From JACMRI01 sp043778625 (GTDB lineage: Bacteria > Bacteroidota > Bacteroidia > UBA4408): a stretch of DNA of 64,000 bases. The DNA lies in NCBI GenBank assembly GCA_043778625.1, contig JAYWFU010000147.1, positions 48,435 through 112,434 of the forward strand, in the 5' to 3' direction. Position 1 is the stretch's first letter, and every line of letters starts with the position of its first letter. A model generated the notes under the pieces. That model did not search any database. It saw only the letters and a program-made list of their open reading frames with translations, and was not told the DNA's origin. This document shows positions 49,415 through 59,100 of the stretch, piece after piece. The position numbers were made by a program, and so were the translations under genes.

Positions 49415-50209
49415 ATGTTTCATACCATGCTACTTATACAAAAACATATTCACGCCCAGAATTCCCCTCCTTTGGAGGAGGGGTGCCCGCAGGGCGGGGT
49501 GGTGGCTAAAACACTCCTCCTACTAACCCTATGCTTTACGCTACACTCCGCCCTTGCGCAAGACAACGCCAGCATACGCGAAGGCAACAAACTATACCGA
49601 CAAAAAAAATACGCCGAAGCGCAAAAAAAATACACGCAAGCTAGTGCAAAACAAAAAGATGCCCGTGCCGAATTTAACGCCAACGACGCCATATACGAGC
49701 AAGGCAAATACGCTGATGCACAAGCAGGATTTAAAAAATTAGTAGATGCCGAAAAAGACCCTAATAAAAAAGCAGTAATGCAACACAACTTGGGTAATGC
49801 GTTGCTAAAAGAAAAAAAATACGAAGAAGCCGTGCAGGCTTACAAGCAATCGTTAATAAATAACCCTGCCGACGATGATACTCGCTACAACCTAGCTTAT
49901 GCACAAAAAAAATTAGCGCAGAAGAAACAGGACGATAAAAAAGATAAAAAGAAAGACGATAAAAAAGACAAGGACAAGAAAGACGACAAAAAAGACGGCG
50001 ATAAGGACAAAAAAGACGACAAAAAAGATGGCGACAAAGGCGATAAGAAAGATGACCAGCAAGCCAATAAGCCAAACCCTAACCAAATAAGTAAGGAGGA
50101 CGCTGAGCGCATGTTACAGGCCTTAAACAAGAATGAAAAAAACTTAAACGATAAACTTAAAAAGCAACAAGCAAAAGCATCGTCAGTTACTATTGAAAAA
50201 GATTGGTAA
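49415..50209 (+). CDS. batC: BatC, TPR protein
   Basis: The 264-aa frame has three TPR-like repeats (about 55-170; YRQKKYAEAQKKY, AQAGFKKLVDAEK, YEEAVQAYKQSL) and a Lys/Asp-rich linker (about 172-215). The codons before the signal peptide include a GC-rich inverted-repeat element (49461-49503) translated as NSPPLEEGCPQGG. A GTG at 49499 or 49502 would give a normal start (VAKTLLLLTLCFTLHS, cleavage at ALAQ). The true start is therefore uncertain. It is followed by batD with an overlap of the open frames. Confidence 0.8.
   Translation: MFHTMLLIQKHIHAQNSPPLEEGCPQGGVVAKTLLLLTLCFTLHSALAQDNASIREGNKLYRQKKYAEAQKKYTQASAKQKDARAEFNANDAIYEQGKYADAQAGFKKLVDAEKDPNKKAVMQHNLGNALLKEKKYEEAVQAYKQSLINNPADDDTRYNLAYAQKKLAQKKQDDKKDKKKDDKKDKDKKDDKKDGDKDKKDDKKDGDKGDKKDDQQANKPNPNQISKEDAERMLQALNKNEKNLNDKLKKQQAKASSVTIEKDW
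49461..49503. repeat. GC-rich REP-like element at the batC start
   Basis: The 43 bases hold two hairpins (CCCCTCC/GGAGGGG, 464-470 with 477-483, and GCCC-GCA-GGGC) and resemble the palindromic intergenic repeat common in Bacteroidota genomes. It is far more GC-rich than the flanks. No second copy was seen in this window. Confidence 0.6.
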
Positions 50210-50222
50210 GCACACGTATATT

Positions 50223-52124
50223 ATGATACACACTAAATTAAAATTAACACTACTACTATTCATCTGCGCCATAACTAATGTACTAGCGCAAAACATTACT
50301 GTGCGCGCATCAGCACAGCGTGTGCCTGTGGGCGAACCTTTTGAAATACAGTTTGCCATTGAGGGTAATGTAGGCAAAGTTGCTCCACCTACCTTTGCTG
50401 ATTTTGTGGTATTGGGTGGTCCTAATCAATCGCAAAATATGAGTTTTGTTAATGGCGTAATGAACCGTAGTACTACATTATCGTATTATTTAACACCCAA
50501 AAAAGAGGGTGCACTTACTATTGGTGCTATGACGGCTTACATTGGCGATAAAACCATAACCTCGCAACCTTTTAAAATAGAAGCCTTAAAGCCCGACCCG
50601 ATAGCTGCTAAAAAACGACAAGAGCAAGAGCGAGCACAACAAGAGCGTATGCAACGTATGATGCAAGACCCATTTGCAGCATTGTTTGAAGACGATCCGT
50701 TTTTTAATCAACAACAGCAACAACAAGGGCGTGGGCAGCAAAAACAAGCTCCACAAAAGGCACAGCCCCAAGGCGATGTTAAGGATAATATAATGGTTAA
50801 ATTACATTTGAATAAAACCAAAGTATATGTGGGCGAGCCTGTGGTGGCTACGTTTAAAATATACACTCGCTTAAATGTAGCTAACCTACAAGCTACTGAT
50901 TTACCCAAAATGAACGGTTTTTGGCAAGAAGAAATTACTACCAAAACACCCAAGCAATACATCGAAGCCGTTAATGGTATTGAATACACCGTATACGAAA
51001 TTAAGCAAGCCTTACTATATCCGCAACGTGCGGGCACACTTACCGTAGAGCCTATAAAGTTGCAAGCTGTGGCACAACAACGTACACGAACGGGTAATTC
51101 AATATTTGATCAAATAATGGGGGGTAACGTGCAAAATATTCCTGTAAACTTAGCTTCGAGCGTTGGTAAAATACAAGCCATAGCACTACCCGAACCCAAA
51201 CCACTTGATTTTACTGGACTCACTGGCAATATAAAAGTAACGTCAACTATTGATAAAACTAAACTAAAAACCAACGAGGCAGTAACTATTAAAGTAACGG
51301 TAAGTGGCACGGGTAATTTATTATTGCTCGACCCTCCAAAGTTAGCCATACCAGCCGATGTGGAAGCATACGACTCTAAAATAAACGATGCTATTGTTAA
51401 AAACACAAATGGTATTAGTGGTACACGCACCTTTGAGTACTTAATGATTCCGCGTATTGCAGGCACTTTTACTATTAATAGCACTACGTTAAGTTATTTT
51501 GATGCAAGCACTAAATCGTATAAAACACTTACTATACCCGCCTATACTTTACAAGTGGAAAAAGGTGCTAACGATGCCGCAGCCCCCGTTATTGTTAATG
51601 GCCAGGCAAGTGCAACCCCTGCCGTAACAGATATTTTATTTGTTAAACAAGATATTGATACACTAAGCGATGGCAGTACGTTTTACCGTAGTACTATGTT
51701 TTACGCACTGATAGGCGCTATTGTTTTAGGGTTTGCGGGAGCATTAGGCTACCAACGTTACACCAACAATATGGCGAGCGATGTTGTTGGTACTAAGCGC
51801 AAAAAAGCTAATAAACTAGCGGTACAAAAGTTAAAATTGGCTAATAATTTTATGGAGCAAAACAAGCCTACACAATTTTACGAAGAGGTACACAAAGCGC
51901 TAATGAATTATTTAAATAATAAATACAACATTACCTTTGCCGAAATGAGTAAACAAAACATTAAAAACGAACTTACTGCTAAAAGCATTGCCGACGATAC
52001 TTCCAATAAATTAATTGATGTAATAAATGATTGCGAACTAGCACGCTATGCACCATCATCAGCCATGGCTATGCCACAATTGTACGATAAAGCGGTGCAA
52101 ATTATTAACGAAATTGAGGCGTAG
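50223..52124 (+). CDS. batD: BatD
   Basis: The product is 633 aa from ATG 50223 (the longer frame starts at TTG inside the batC end). It has a signal peptide (about 1-21), tandem beta-sandwich modules with TVRASAQRVPVGEPFEIQF at the start, a Gln-rich linker (about 158-185), one membrane helix (about 495-515) and a cytoplasmic helical tail. BatD is a periplasmic/inner-membrane part of the Bat complex. The operon ends here; no BatE follows. Confidence 0.88.
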   Translation: MIHTKLKLTLLLFICAITNVLAQNITVRASAQRVPVGEPFEIQFAIEGNVGKVAPPTFADFVVLGGPNQSQNMSFVNGVMNRSTTLSYYLTPKKEGALTIGAMTAYIGDKTITSQPFKIEALKPDPIAAKKRQEQERAQQERMQRMMQDPFAALFEDDPFFNQQQQQQGRGQQKQAPQKAQPQGDVKDNIMVKLHLNKTKVYVGEPVVATFKIYTRLNVANLQATDLPKMNGFWQEEITTKTPKQYIEAVNGIEYTVYEIKQALLYPQRAGTLTVEPIKLQAVAQQRTRTGNSIFDQIMGGNVQNIPVNLASSVGKIQAIALPEPKPLDFTGLTGNIKVTSTIDKTKLKTNEAVTIKVTVSGTGNLLLLDPPKLAIPADVEAYDSKINDAIVKNTNGISGTRTFEYLMIPRIAGTFTINSTTLSYFDASTKSYKTLTIPAYTLQVEKGANDAAAPVIVNGQASATPAVTDILFVKQDIDTLSDGSTFYRSTMFYALIGAIVLGFAGALGYQRYTNNMASDVVGTKRKKANKLAVQKLKLANNFMEQNKPTQFYEEVHKALMNYLNNKYNITFAEMSKQNIKNELTAKSIADDTSNKLIDVINDCELARYAPSSAMAMPQLYDKAVQIINEIEA

Positions 52125-52136
52125 TACTTAACTAGG

Positions 52137-52625
52137 TTATTCGTTATTAATTTCGGTTTTAATAACATCGAGTATTATGTCGTATTCAAAACCCTTGGTA
52201 AGCGTGTACTGTATGGCTTTTTGCAACAATGGTTTATTTACTTTACTAAATAATTGTTCGCCTATTTTTTTGCGTAAGTGTATTATAATGTTGCCCAAAT
52301 ATTCGTCGTCGTCAATGGTAGCAAAAGCATCTTTAATGCAACGGTCTGATATTTTTTTTTGCTTCAAACCTATTAGTATTTTTTTGCGTCCCCACCGTTT
52401 TATTCTCGATTTGCCACTTACGTATAATTTTGCAAAACGTGCCTCGTTCAAAAAACCATCATCAATAAGTAGTGTAGTTACCTCGTTAGCTTCAGCATAG
52501 GTTAAGCCCCATTCCATTACTTTATCAATAACCTCTTGGTGGCAACGCTCTTGGTAGGCGCAGTATGCTTGCGCTTTAACCACACCTTGCGCCACAGTAT
52601 ATATTTTGGGAGGTAATGCCGCCAT
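52137..52625 (-). CDS. recX: Regulatory protein RecX
   Basis: The 162-aa protein matches RecX, an inhibitor of RecA filament extension. Helical repeats typical of the family are visible: AYCAYQERCHQEVIDKVMEWGL, LIDDGFLNEARFAKLYVSGK (in short pieces, DDGFLNEARFA), and RWGRKKILIGLKQKKIS. It is a leftward gene, converging on batD with 12 bases between stops. recA is not in the window. Confidence 0.88.
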   Translation of the reverse strand: MAALPPKIYTVAQGVVKAQAYCAYQERCHQEVIDKVMEWGLTYAEANEVTTLLIDDGFLNEARFAKLYVSGKSRIKRWGRKKILIGLKQKKISDRCIKDAFATIDDDEYLGNIIIHLRKKIGEQLFSKVNKPLLQKAIQYTLTKGFEYDIILDVIKTEINNE

Positions 52626-52634
52626 ACGGTTTAA

Positions 52635-53564
52635 CTAAGCGTTTTTAAATTTAAAACTTAGTAATACGTTGTAGGATAGTGCTAAAAACAATACTGTAGC
52701 CCCTAACAAGTGCGCAGGTTGTGCCAGTGCAGGCATCCCTAAGTACGAAAGTACAATACCTATACCTATCTCAAACACAATACTCGCCACTATTATTTTG
52801 TAAAGACTAGTAAATGCGCTATTGGTTTTAATAGTACTATACATGTATAATATTAGCGTAACCAACACTAACGAAAACGTACGATGGGCATAAAACAAAT
52901 AATCAAGTTTATTAATCCAGAGTTCTCGATTTATAAATTTTAGTGCTAATGATATTTCGTCAATTTGTGTGCGCACTAATGTACCCAACATTAATTGTAG
53001 TGTAAGCGCACCTAATGCTAGTATGCTTAATGCCTTGTATTGCTTGCTAATAGATGATTGTAGCGTTGCTGAGGTTAATATAAATATACACGCCATGGAT
53101 AACGCTGCTATAATTAATGCTCCTATTAAGTGTATGGTTATTTTTATGGACGCTAAATTAGCATCAACCACCAACTTACCTAACCAACCTTGAAACCCTG
53201 TAAGTACTACTAATGCTACTGAAATTAATACTACGGAACGATGGGTTTTCCAAAATTTAAAACTCCAGCCACACTGCACAATTACAAATAGCCCAAGTAA
53301 CGCACCTAGTAGTCGGTTAATATATTCTATCCAAGTATGGTAGGCGTTAAACGAGGTATCAACGTATTTAAACTGGTAAATTATTTTGTAGTTAAATGGT
53401 AGTTGGCTTTCGTTAGTGGGTGGAATCCAGCGTCCAAAGCAACGTGGCCAATCGGGACAACCCATTCCACTTTGTGTCATACGTACTACTCCGCCTGCAA
53501 TTACTACTAGTAGTATTGTAGCAAATACTACATAATTCCATTTAATAAACGCTTTCATAACCAA
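52635..53564 (-). CDS. ctaA: Heme A synthase (CtaA/COX15)
   Basis: The 309-aa protein has eight membrane helices in two similar halves and converts heme O to heme A for cytochrome oxidase. Family words are GGVVRMTQSGMGCPDWPRCFG (start, with the conserved Gly-Cys-Pro segment), WIEYINRLLGALLG, and VYAHRTFS-like FYAHRTFSLVL, with His residues for heme. It is in an operon-like group with the next lipoprotein gene (5 bases apart). Confidence 0.92.
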   Translation of the reverse strand: MVMKAFIKWNYVVFATILLVVIAGGVVRMTQSGMGCPDWPRCFGRWIPPTNESQLPFNYKIIYQFKYVDTSFNAYHTWIEYINRLLGALLGLFVIVQCGWSFKFWKTHRSVVLISVALVVLTGFQGWLGKLVVDANLASIKITIHLIGALIIAALSMACIFILTSATLQSSISKQYKALSILALGALTLQLMLGTLVRTQIDEISLALKFINRELWINKLDYLFYAHRTFSLVLVTLILYMYSTIKTNSAFTSLYKIIVASIVFEIGIGIVLSYLGMPALAQPAHLLGATVLFLALSYNVLLSFKFKNA

Positions 53565-53569
53565 GTATT

Positions 53570-54103
53570 TTATTTAATTAAATTACCGCACGCTTTCAAA
53601 TTTTGGTTTACTGTTTTAACACTTATTGTTGCATTGCGCTCTTCGCCCGATGCCTCGTGCGTACATTTTTCTTTATTAATAACTATTGTAAAATTTTGTG
53701 TTTTTCCGTTAAAAGCAAGCGTACCAATTAAGTTAATTTTGTTACTAGCAGCTTCCATTTTACGGTTTAACTCGCCTGTCCATTTTTCTTTACCGTAGTT
53801 AAGTTGTACTTCAGTAGGGTAGGTATCTAGTGAGGTTTGTTTTATGTTAATAAACCAACCAGGCTCACTGCCCGATGCTTCGTAAAACTCATTTATTTCG
53901 AGTGTACCCTTTGTGGTAATTACTTTTTTAACAATACTATCTCCTTTTGTGCTAGTGGTAACGGTAGTTGTAGCCACTATATTATTACTCGAATCAGTAA
54001 CCACAAAGGTGGAGTCTTTATTAACTATGGTAGTAGTAGCCGAGTTATTGCAGCCTACTAATGTACTAAGTGCTGTGGCTAATGTAAGTAATTGTGTTTT
54101 CAT
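53570..54103 (-). CDS. Lipoprotein, COG3650-like
   Basis: The 177-aa lipoprotein (lipobox LVGC) has a Ser/Thr-rich linker and a C-terminal domain with ASGSEPGWFINI, YGKEKWTGELNRKM and CTHEASGEERNATI. This pattern resembles the COG3650/HslJ-like envelope proteins. It may bind to the wall or lysozyme-like factors; not certain. It lies between ctaA and lspA in the same direction. Confidence 0.65.
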   Translation of the reverse strand: MKTQLLTLATALSTLVGCNNSATTTIVNKDSTFVVTDSSNNIVATTTVTTSTKGDSIVKKVITTKGTLEINEFYEASGSEPGWFINIKQTSLDTYPTEVQLNYGKEKWTGELNRKMEAASNKINLIGTLAFNGKTQNFTIVINKEKCTHEASGEERNATISVKTVNQNLKACGNLIK

Positions 54104-54132
54104 TTGTGAGGTTTTAGTTGAATTTACTGAAT

Positions 54133-54789
54133 TTAATTTTCTACTATTTTAGTATCTGTAATTATTGGCTGTTCTATTTCTTTCTCTGCAAATAAATGCT
54201 TTTGGTTCAATATTAAAAAAGCCCCACCAACACTAATAGCGGCATCAGCTATGTTAAATATAAAGCTAAAAAATACCAGTTCCTCGCCAGCATATATAGG
54301 GCTCCACGAGGGGTAGTGGCCTTGTATTACAGGGAAATAAAGCATGTCCACCACCTGCCCTTGTAGCAAGCCAGCATACCCCCCATCTTTAGGCATAAAA
54401 GTAGCCACCTGCGAAAAACTCTCATTAAACCACAACCCATAAAAAGCACAATCAATAACATTACCCAATGCGCCTACCATAATTAATGATACTGTGGCAA
54501 CGGCTGTCCAGTGGGCATTTTTTTTAATTAAATCACGTAGCCACCAAATAAAACCTACAATGGCTATAATACGAAATACGCTTAAAAAATACTTGCCTAT
54601 AATCCCTCCAAACTCAATACCATAAGCCATTCCGTTATTTTCAGTAAAATGAAGTATGAAAAAGTTGTTAATTATTGGAATTTGTTCTCCTATAAGTAAG
54701 TGAGTCTTAATCCAAATTTTAAGTGCTTGGTCGGCTACTAATACGCCTATTATTATGCACAACGCAAGTGTTACTAATCGTTTGTTCAT
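54133..54789 (-). CDS. lspA: Lipoprotein signal peptidase (signal peptidase II)
   Basis: The 218-aa membrane enzyme cuts the signal peptide of prolipoproteins. Catalytic aspartates are in GNVIDCAF and FNIADAAISVG, with family words NNGMAYGIEF and four membrane helices. It is longer than the usual 160-170 aa because of an insert (about 130-175, SQVATFMPKDGGYAGLLQ) between the two Asp motifs, as seen in Bacteroidota. The downstream lipoprotein supports context. Confidence 0.92.
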   Translation of the reverse strand: MNKRLVTLALCIIIGVLVADQALKIWIKTHLLIGEQIPIINNFFILHFTENNGMAYGIEFGGIIGKYFLSVFRIIAIVGFIWWLRDLIKKNAHWTAVATVSLIMVGALGNVIDCAFYGLWFNESFSQVATFMPKDGGYAGLLQGQVVDMLYFPVIQGHYPSWSPIYAGEELVFFSFIFNIADAAISVGGAFLILNQKHLFAEKEIEQPIITDTKIVEN

Positions 54790-54811
54790 TACTGGTTTTA
54801 ATCAAAAAAAA

Positions 54812-54840
54812 ATCTCGAAAGCAACTATTGCTTTCGAGAT
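54812..54840 (-). terminator. Terminator of the DksA-like gene
   Basis: A 13-bp stem (54812-54824 with 54828-54840, loop CTA) is followed on the minus strand by a run of T. It sits 35 bases past the stop. Confidence 0.75.
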
Positions 54841-54875
54841 GTAAATATCGTAACTATTTTAGTTTATTTGTTCAA

Positions 54876-56135
54876 TTATCTTTCGTTGTTTATAACAATT
54901 TTTGCCTCTACACTTAGTGTAGCGTGTGGTACGCTACGTAAGCGTTCTTTGCTTATTAAGCGGCCAGTAACACGGCATATACCATACGTTTTATTTTGCA
55001 CACGTATTAAGGCATGCTCTAATGCTTCAATAAATTTTTGTTGGCGTTGTGCTAATTGTGCAGTTTCTTCGCGGCTTAATACTTCTCCACCATCTTCTAA
55101 TAGTTTAAATGTGGGTGATGTATCATCAGTACCGTGGTCATCTTTGTGCGATAAGGTATCTTTTAACACGTCAAAATCTTTACGCGCATCTACTAGTTTT
55201 TTATCAATTAATTGATAAAATTCTTGTAGTTCATCATCGTTGTAACGAGTGCGCATATCCGTATTTTTAACATCAATTATTTGTTGAGGGCGTTCAATAT
55301 GTTGTGGAGCGGCATAAGCACTTTCGTCATAAATATTATTTTGACGTTTTAGTGTACGCATTCCTTTGTGTAGCGATGGAAATTTACTTAGTTTTTCCTT
55401 CACTATTTTAGGTGCTTTTATTTTTACTGGCTTTTCTTTTACAATTTTCACCTTAGGTTGTTTTACCACCACTGGTTTTACTACCAGTTTTTTAGCTGCG
55501 GGCTTTTCAATTTTTTTAGCCACGGGTTTGGTTACTTTTTTAGGAATAACTTTTACCACTTTTTTAGCTACTGGTTTTGCAAGTTTTTTAGCTACTGGTT
55601 GAGTTACCTTTTTAGGAATAACTTTCACTACTTTTTTAGCTACTGGTTTTGCAAGTTTTTTAGCAATAGGTTTAGTTACTTTTTTAGTAATAACTTTCAC
55701 TGCTTTTTTAGCCACTGGTTTTACAGTTTTTTTAGCAATAGGTTTAGTTACCTTTTTAGGAATAACTTTTACTACTTTTTTAGCCACTGGCCTTGCAAGT
55801 TTTTTAGCAATAGGTTTAATTACCTTTTTAGGAATAACCTTTACCACTTTTTTAGCTACTGGTTTTGCAAGTTTCTTAGCCACTGGTTTAATTACTTTTT
55901 TAGGAATAACCCTTACCACTTTTTTAGCTACCACTTTCACTATTTTTTTAGCAACAGGTTTTGTAGTTTTTTTAGGTATAACTTTTACCACTTTTTTAGC
56001 CACAGGTTTCACTACCTTTTTAGCTACGGTTTTAATCGCTTTTTTGGGTGCCACTTTTTTAGCAGGCGCTTTAGTTAAAGGCTTGCTCGCAATAGTTTTT
56101 TTAACTGCTTTTTTGGGTGCTACTTTCTTTGCCAT
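54876..56135 (-). CDS. DksA/TraR-like protein with histone-H1-like lysine-rich N-terminal repeats
   Basis: The 419-aa protein is made of a Lys/Ala/Pro/Val N-terminal half (about 1-265) with about seven copies of a 24-residue unit (words KKVVKVIPKKV and KPVAKKLA) and a C-terminal DksA/TraR-like part (about 320-419): a coiled coil (DELQEFYQLIDKKLVDARKD), EDGGEVLSREE and TYGICRVTGRLISKERLRSV. Only one Cys of the usual four-Cys zinc finger is present. In Bacteroidota this family is common. The lysine-rich part would bind DNA or ribosomes, the tail RNA polymerase; the combination is unusual. Confidence 0.8.
   Translation of the reverse strand: MAKKVAPKKAVKKTIASKPLTKAPAKKVAPKKAIKTVAKKVVKPVAKKVVKVIPKKTTKPVAKKIVKVVAKKVVRVIPKKVIKPVAKKLAKPVAKKVVKVIPKKVIKPIAKKLARPVAKKVVKVIPKKVTKPIAKKTVKPVAKKAVKVITKKVTKPIAKKLAKPVAKKVVKVIPKKVTQPVAKKLAKPVAKKVVKVIPKKVTKPVAKKIEKPAAKKLVVKPVVVKQPKVKIVKEKPVKIKAPKIVKEKLSKFPSLHKGMRTLKRQNNIYDESAYAAPQHIERPQQIIDVKNTDMRTRYNDDELQEFYQLIDKKLVDARKDFDVLKDTLSHKDDHGTDDTSPTFKLLEDGGEVLSREETAQLAQRQQKFIEALEHALIRVQNKTYGICRVTGRLISKERLRSVPHATLSVEAKIVINNER
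55480..56030. repeat. 72-bp tandem repeats in the lysine-rich gene
   Basis: Degenerate 72-bp units, coding for 24 residues each, cover most of the N-terminal half. Copies differ at several codons, so expansion is not recent in all of them. They can change in number by slippage. Confidence 0.75.
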
Positions 56136-56149
56136 TTTTATTTTGTGTT

Positions 56150-59100
56150 CTAAATTTTTTCTACTACAAGTTGTGTTTTAATGTTGTCATCAATTTCAAT
56201 TTCAACAGCATTGCCTTCAATATTATCTACCTCTTCTATTCGCTCTGCCAAAATTTCAGAACAAATATAGTCATAATTATTATGTATAGCTAACTTTAAT
56301 GCTTGGTTAGCTAATATCTTAACTACTATTTTGTCTGTTAAGGCTAAATCTGAAGTTTTTCGTATATTTTGTATTCTATTAATTAGCTCACGCGCTATTC
56401 CCTCCTCTACCAATTGTAGTGTTAGCGTAACATCTAACGCTACCGTTAAATTACCTGCATTGGCTACTTTCCAACCTTCAATATCCACAGGGATAATTTC
56501 TATATCCTCGTTAATTAGCGTAAACGATTCGCCCGCTAATTCAAACGTGTAAGTATTATTTTGCTCAATATTACTAATTACCTCTTTGCTATTGGCTTCA
56601 CAATATTCTTGTATGGCTTTCATGCTTTTGCCATACTTTTTGCCCAAATTTTTAAAGTTGAGCTTCATGTTTTTCACAATTTGAACATCGGCTTCGCTCA
56701 CAAATTCTAATTGTTTTACATTTACTTCACTTAATATCAGGTCGGCTACAGCTTTTATTTTGTGTTCAACACTGACATTTAATACTGGTATTTGTATTTT
56801 TTGAAGCGGCTGACGCACCTTTAAATTTTCTTTTTTACGAATACTCAGCACCATTGATGATATTTTTTGGGCGTACTCCATTCGCTCCTCTAACTCAGTA
56901 TTAATAAGTGTTGTATTGCTCGCTGTCCAGTTGGTTAAATGCACAGAAGTGTTTTCTGCACTTAAATTTTGATGCAGCCAATCGCTAAAAAACGGAGCAA
57001 TAGGGCTCATTAATTGCGCTAGTGTACCAAGGCATTCATATAGGGTTTCGTAAGCAGCTTTTTTATCGCTATCCATTTGTCCTTTCCAAAATCTACGGCG
57101 ACTCAAGCGCACGTACCAATTACTCAAATGTTCGTCCACAAAGTCTTCCACGGCACGTGCCGCACGGTGTGGCTCGTAACTCTCAAAACACTCTGTAACT
57201 TCTGCTACTAAACTATTTAATTTAGATAGTATCCATTGGTCCAATTCAATGCGTTGCGCGTAAGGTTCAATGTTGTTTTTATCAAACACAAAAGCATCGA
57301 GATTAGCATAAATAGCAAAAAAATTATAGGTATTGTACAACGTACCAAATAGCTTGCGTTGTACTTCGGTTATGCCGTCAGTATCAAATTTTAGATTGTC
57401 CCATGGTGCTGCGTTGGCTATCATGTACCAGCGGGTGGCATCGGCGCCGTATTTATTTAGAGTTTCAAATGGGTCAATGGCGTTACCTAAACGCTTACTC
57501 ATTTTGTTACCATTTTTATCCAACACCAAACCATTACTCACTACATTTTTGTAAGCAATACTATCAAACACTAACACCCCAATGGCGTGTAGCGTAAAAA
57601 ACCACCCGCGTGTTTGGTCCACCCCTTCAGCAATAAAGTCAGCGGGATAATATTTTTTTTCGTCAATCAGTTCTTTGTTTTCAAACGGATAATGCAACTG
57701 TGCATAAGGCATTGCGCCGCTATCAAACCACACGTCAATAAGGTCAGCCTCACGATGCATTTGTTGTCCGTCAGTCGTTACTAATACCACACTATCAATA
57801 TAGGGTTTGTGCAAGTCAAAATCCTTACTTTCGGTATCAACCGTGTTGGTAATGCCTGCTTTGGCGGCTTTAGCAATTTCAGTTTTAAGTTCTTCAATAC
57901 TTCCTATACAAATTTCTTGTGTACCATCGGCAGTGCGCCATATAGGTAAGGGTATGCCCCAAAAACGTGAGCGTGATAAATTCCAATCGTTTAAGTTTTC
58001 TAACCAATTGCCAAAACGCCCAGAGCCCGTATGTTCGGGTTTCCAATTAATGGTTTTGTTTAGTTCAATTAAGCGGTCTTTGGCTGCGGTAGTTTTAATA
58101 AACCAACTATCTAATGGGTAGTACAGTATCGGTTTATCAGTACGCCAGCAGTGCGGATAGTTATGTTCGTATTTTTCTCTTTTAAATAATTTGCCCTCGT
58201 ATAATAGCTTCAAACAAATAATTTCATCAACATTCAGGTAATTTTTAAGTTCTATAATAATGTGCGCCATTGCTGGTTGTTGCACGGCAAATTCCGTAGC
58301 TTTTTCGGCATCGGTTAAGTACGCCTCTTTTACATAACGCCCTTGTAATGGGTACACAGCATCGTTTACTTCGTTAGTAAATCGCCCTGCCTTATCCACT
58401 AACGTTAGTGTACCTATTCCGTTCTGCTTGGCCACTCTAAAATCATCTGCACCAAAGCTTGGCGCAATGTGTACTATGCCTGTACCGTCTTCGGTGGTTA
58501 CAAAATCTCCAATTATTACTCTAAAAGCATCGCCATCAGTAGGTTGGGTGTAGGGTAATAATTGTTCGTAGCGCAATCCTTCTAGGGCACTACCTTTAAG
58601 CGTTGTAAGCACTTGGTAAGGTATAGCTTTATCGCCGGGCTTGTAATTATTAAAACTTAATTCCCCATTTGCCGCAGGAAAATATTTAGCTAATAAATTT
58701 TGCGCTACAATAACTTGCACCACTTCAAACGTGTGAGGGCTAATGGTTTTAACAATGCAATACTCAATGTTTTTGCCTACAGCAAGTGCAGTATTGCTGG
58801 GCAATGTCCATGGGGTGGTTGTCCAAGCGAGGAAATAAATTGGCGCAGCATCGTTAGTAAGCTGTGCTATACTTTCAGTAGCTACTTTAAACATGGCTAC
58901 TGCGCTAGTGTCTTTAACATTACGGTAGCACCCAGGCTGATTAATTTCGTGCGAGCTTAACCCTGTACCTGCCGCAGGGCTGTAAGGTTGTATGGTGTAG
59001 CCTTTGTATATTAAATTCTTTTTGTAGAGGTTTTGTAGTAACCACCATACACTTTCAATATAGTTGTTGTCGTAGGTTACGTAGGGGTTTTTCATATCCA

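Noticed and set aside
55458..56078. Rightward Phe/Tyr-rich frame opposite the lysine-rich repeats
   Set aside because: It is the complement of the 72-bp repeats and has no plausible protein features.
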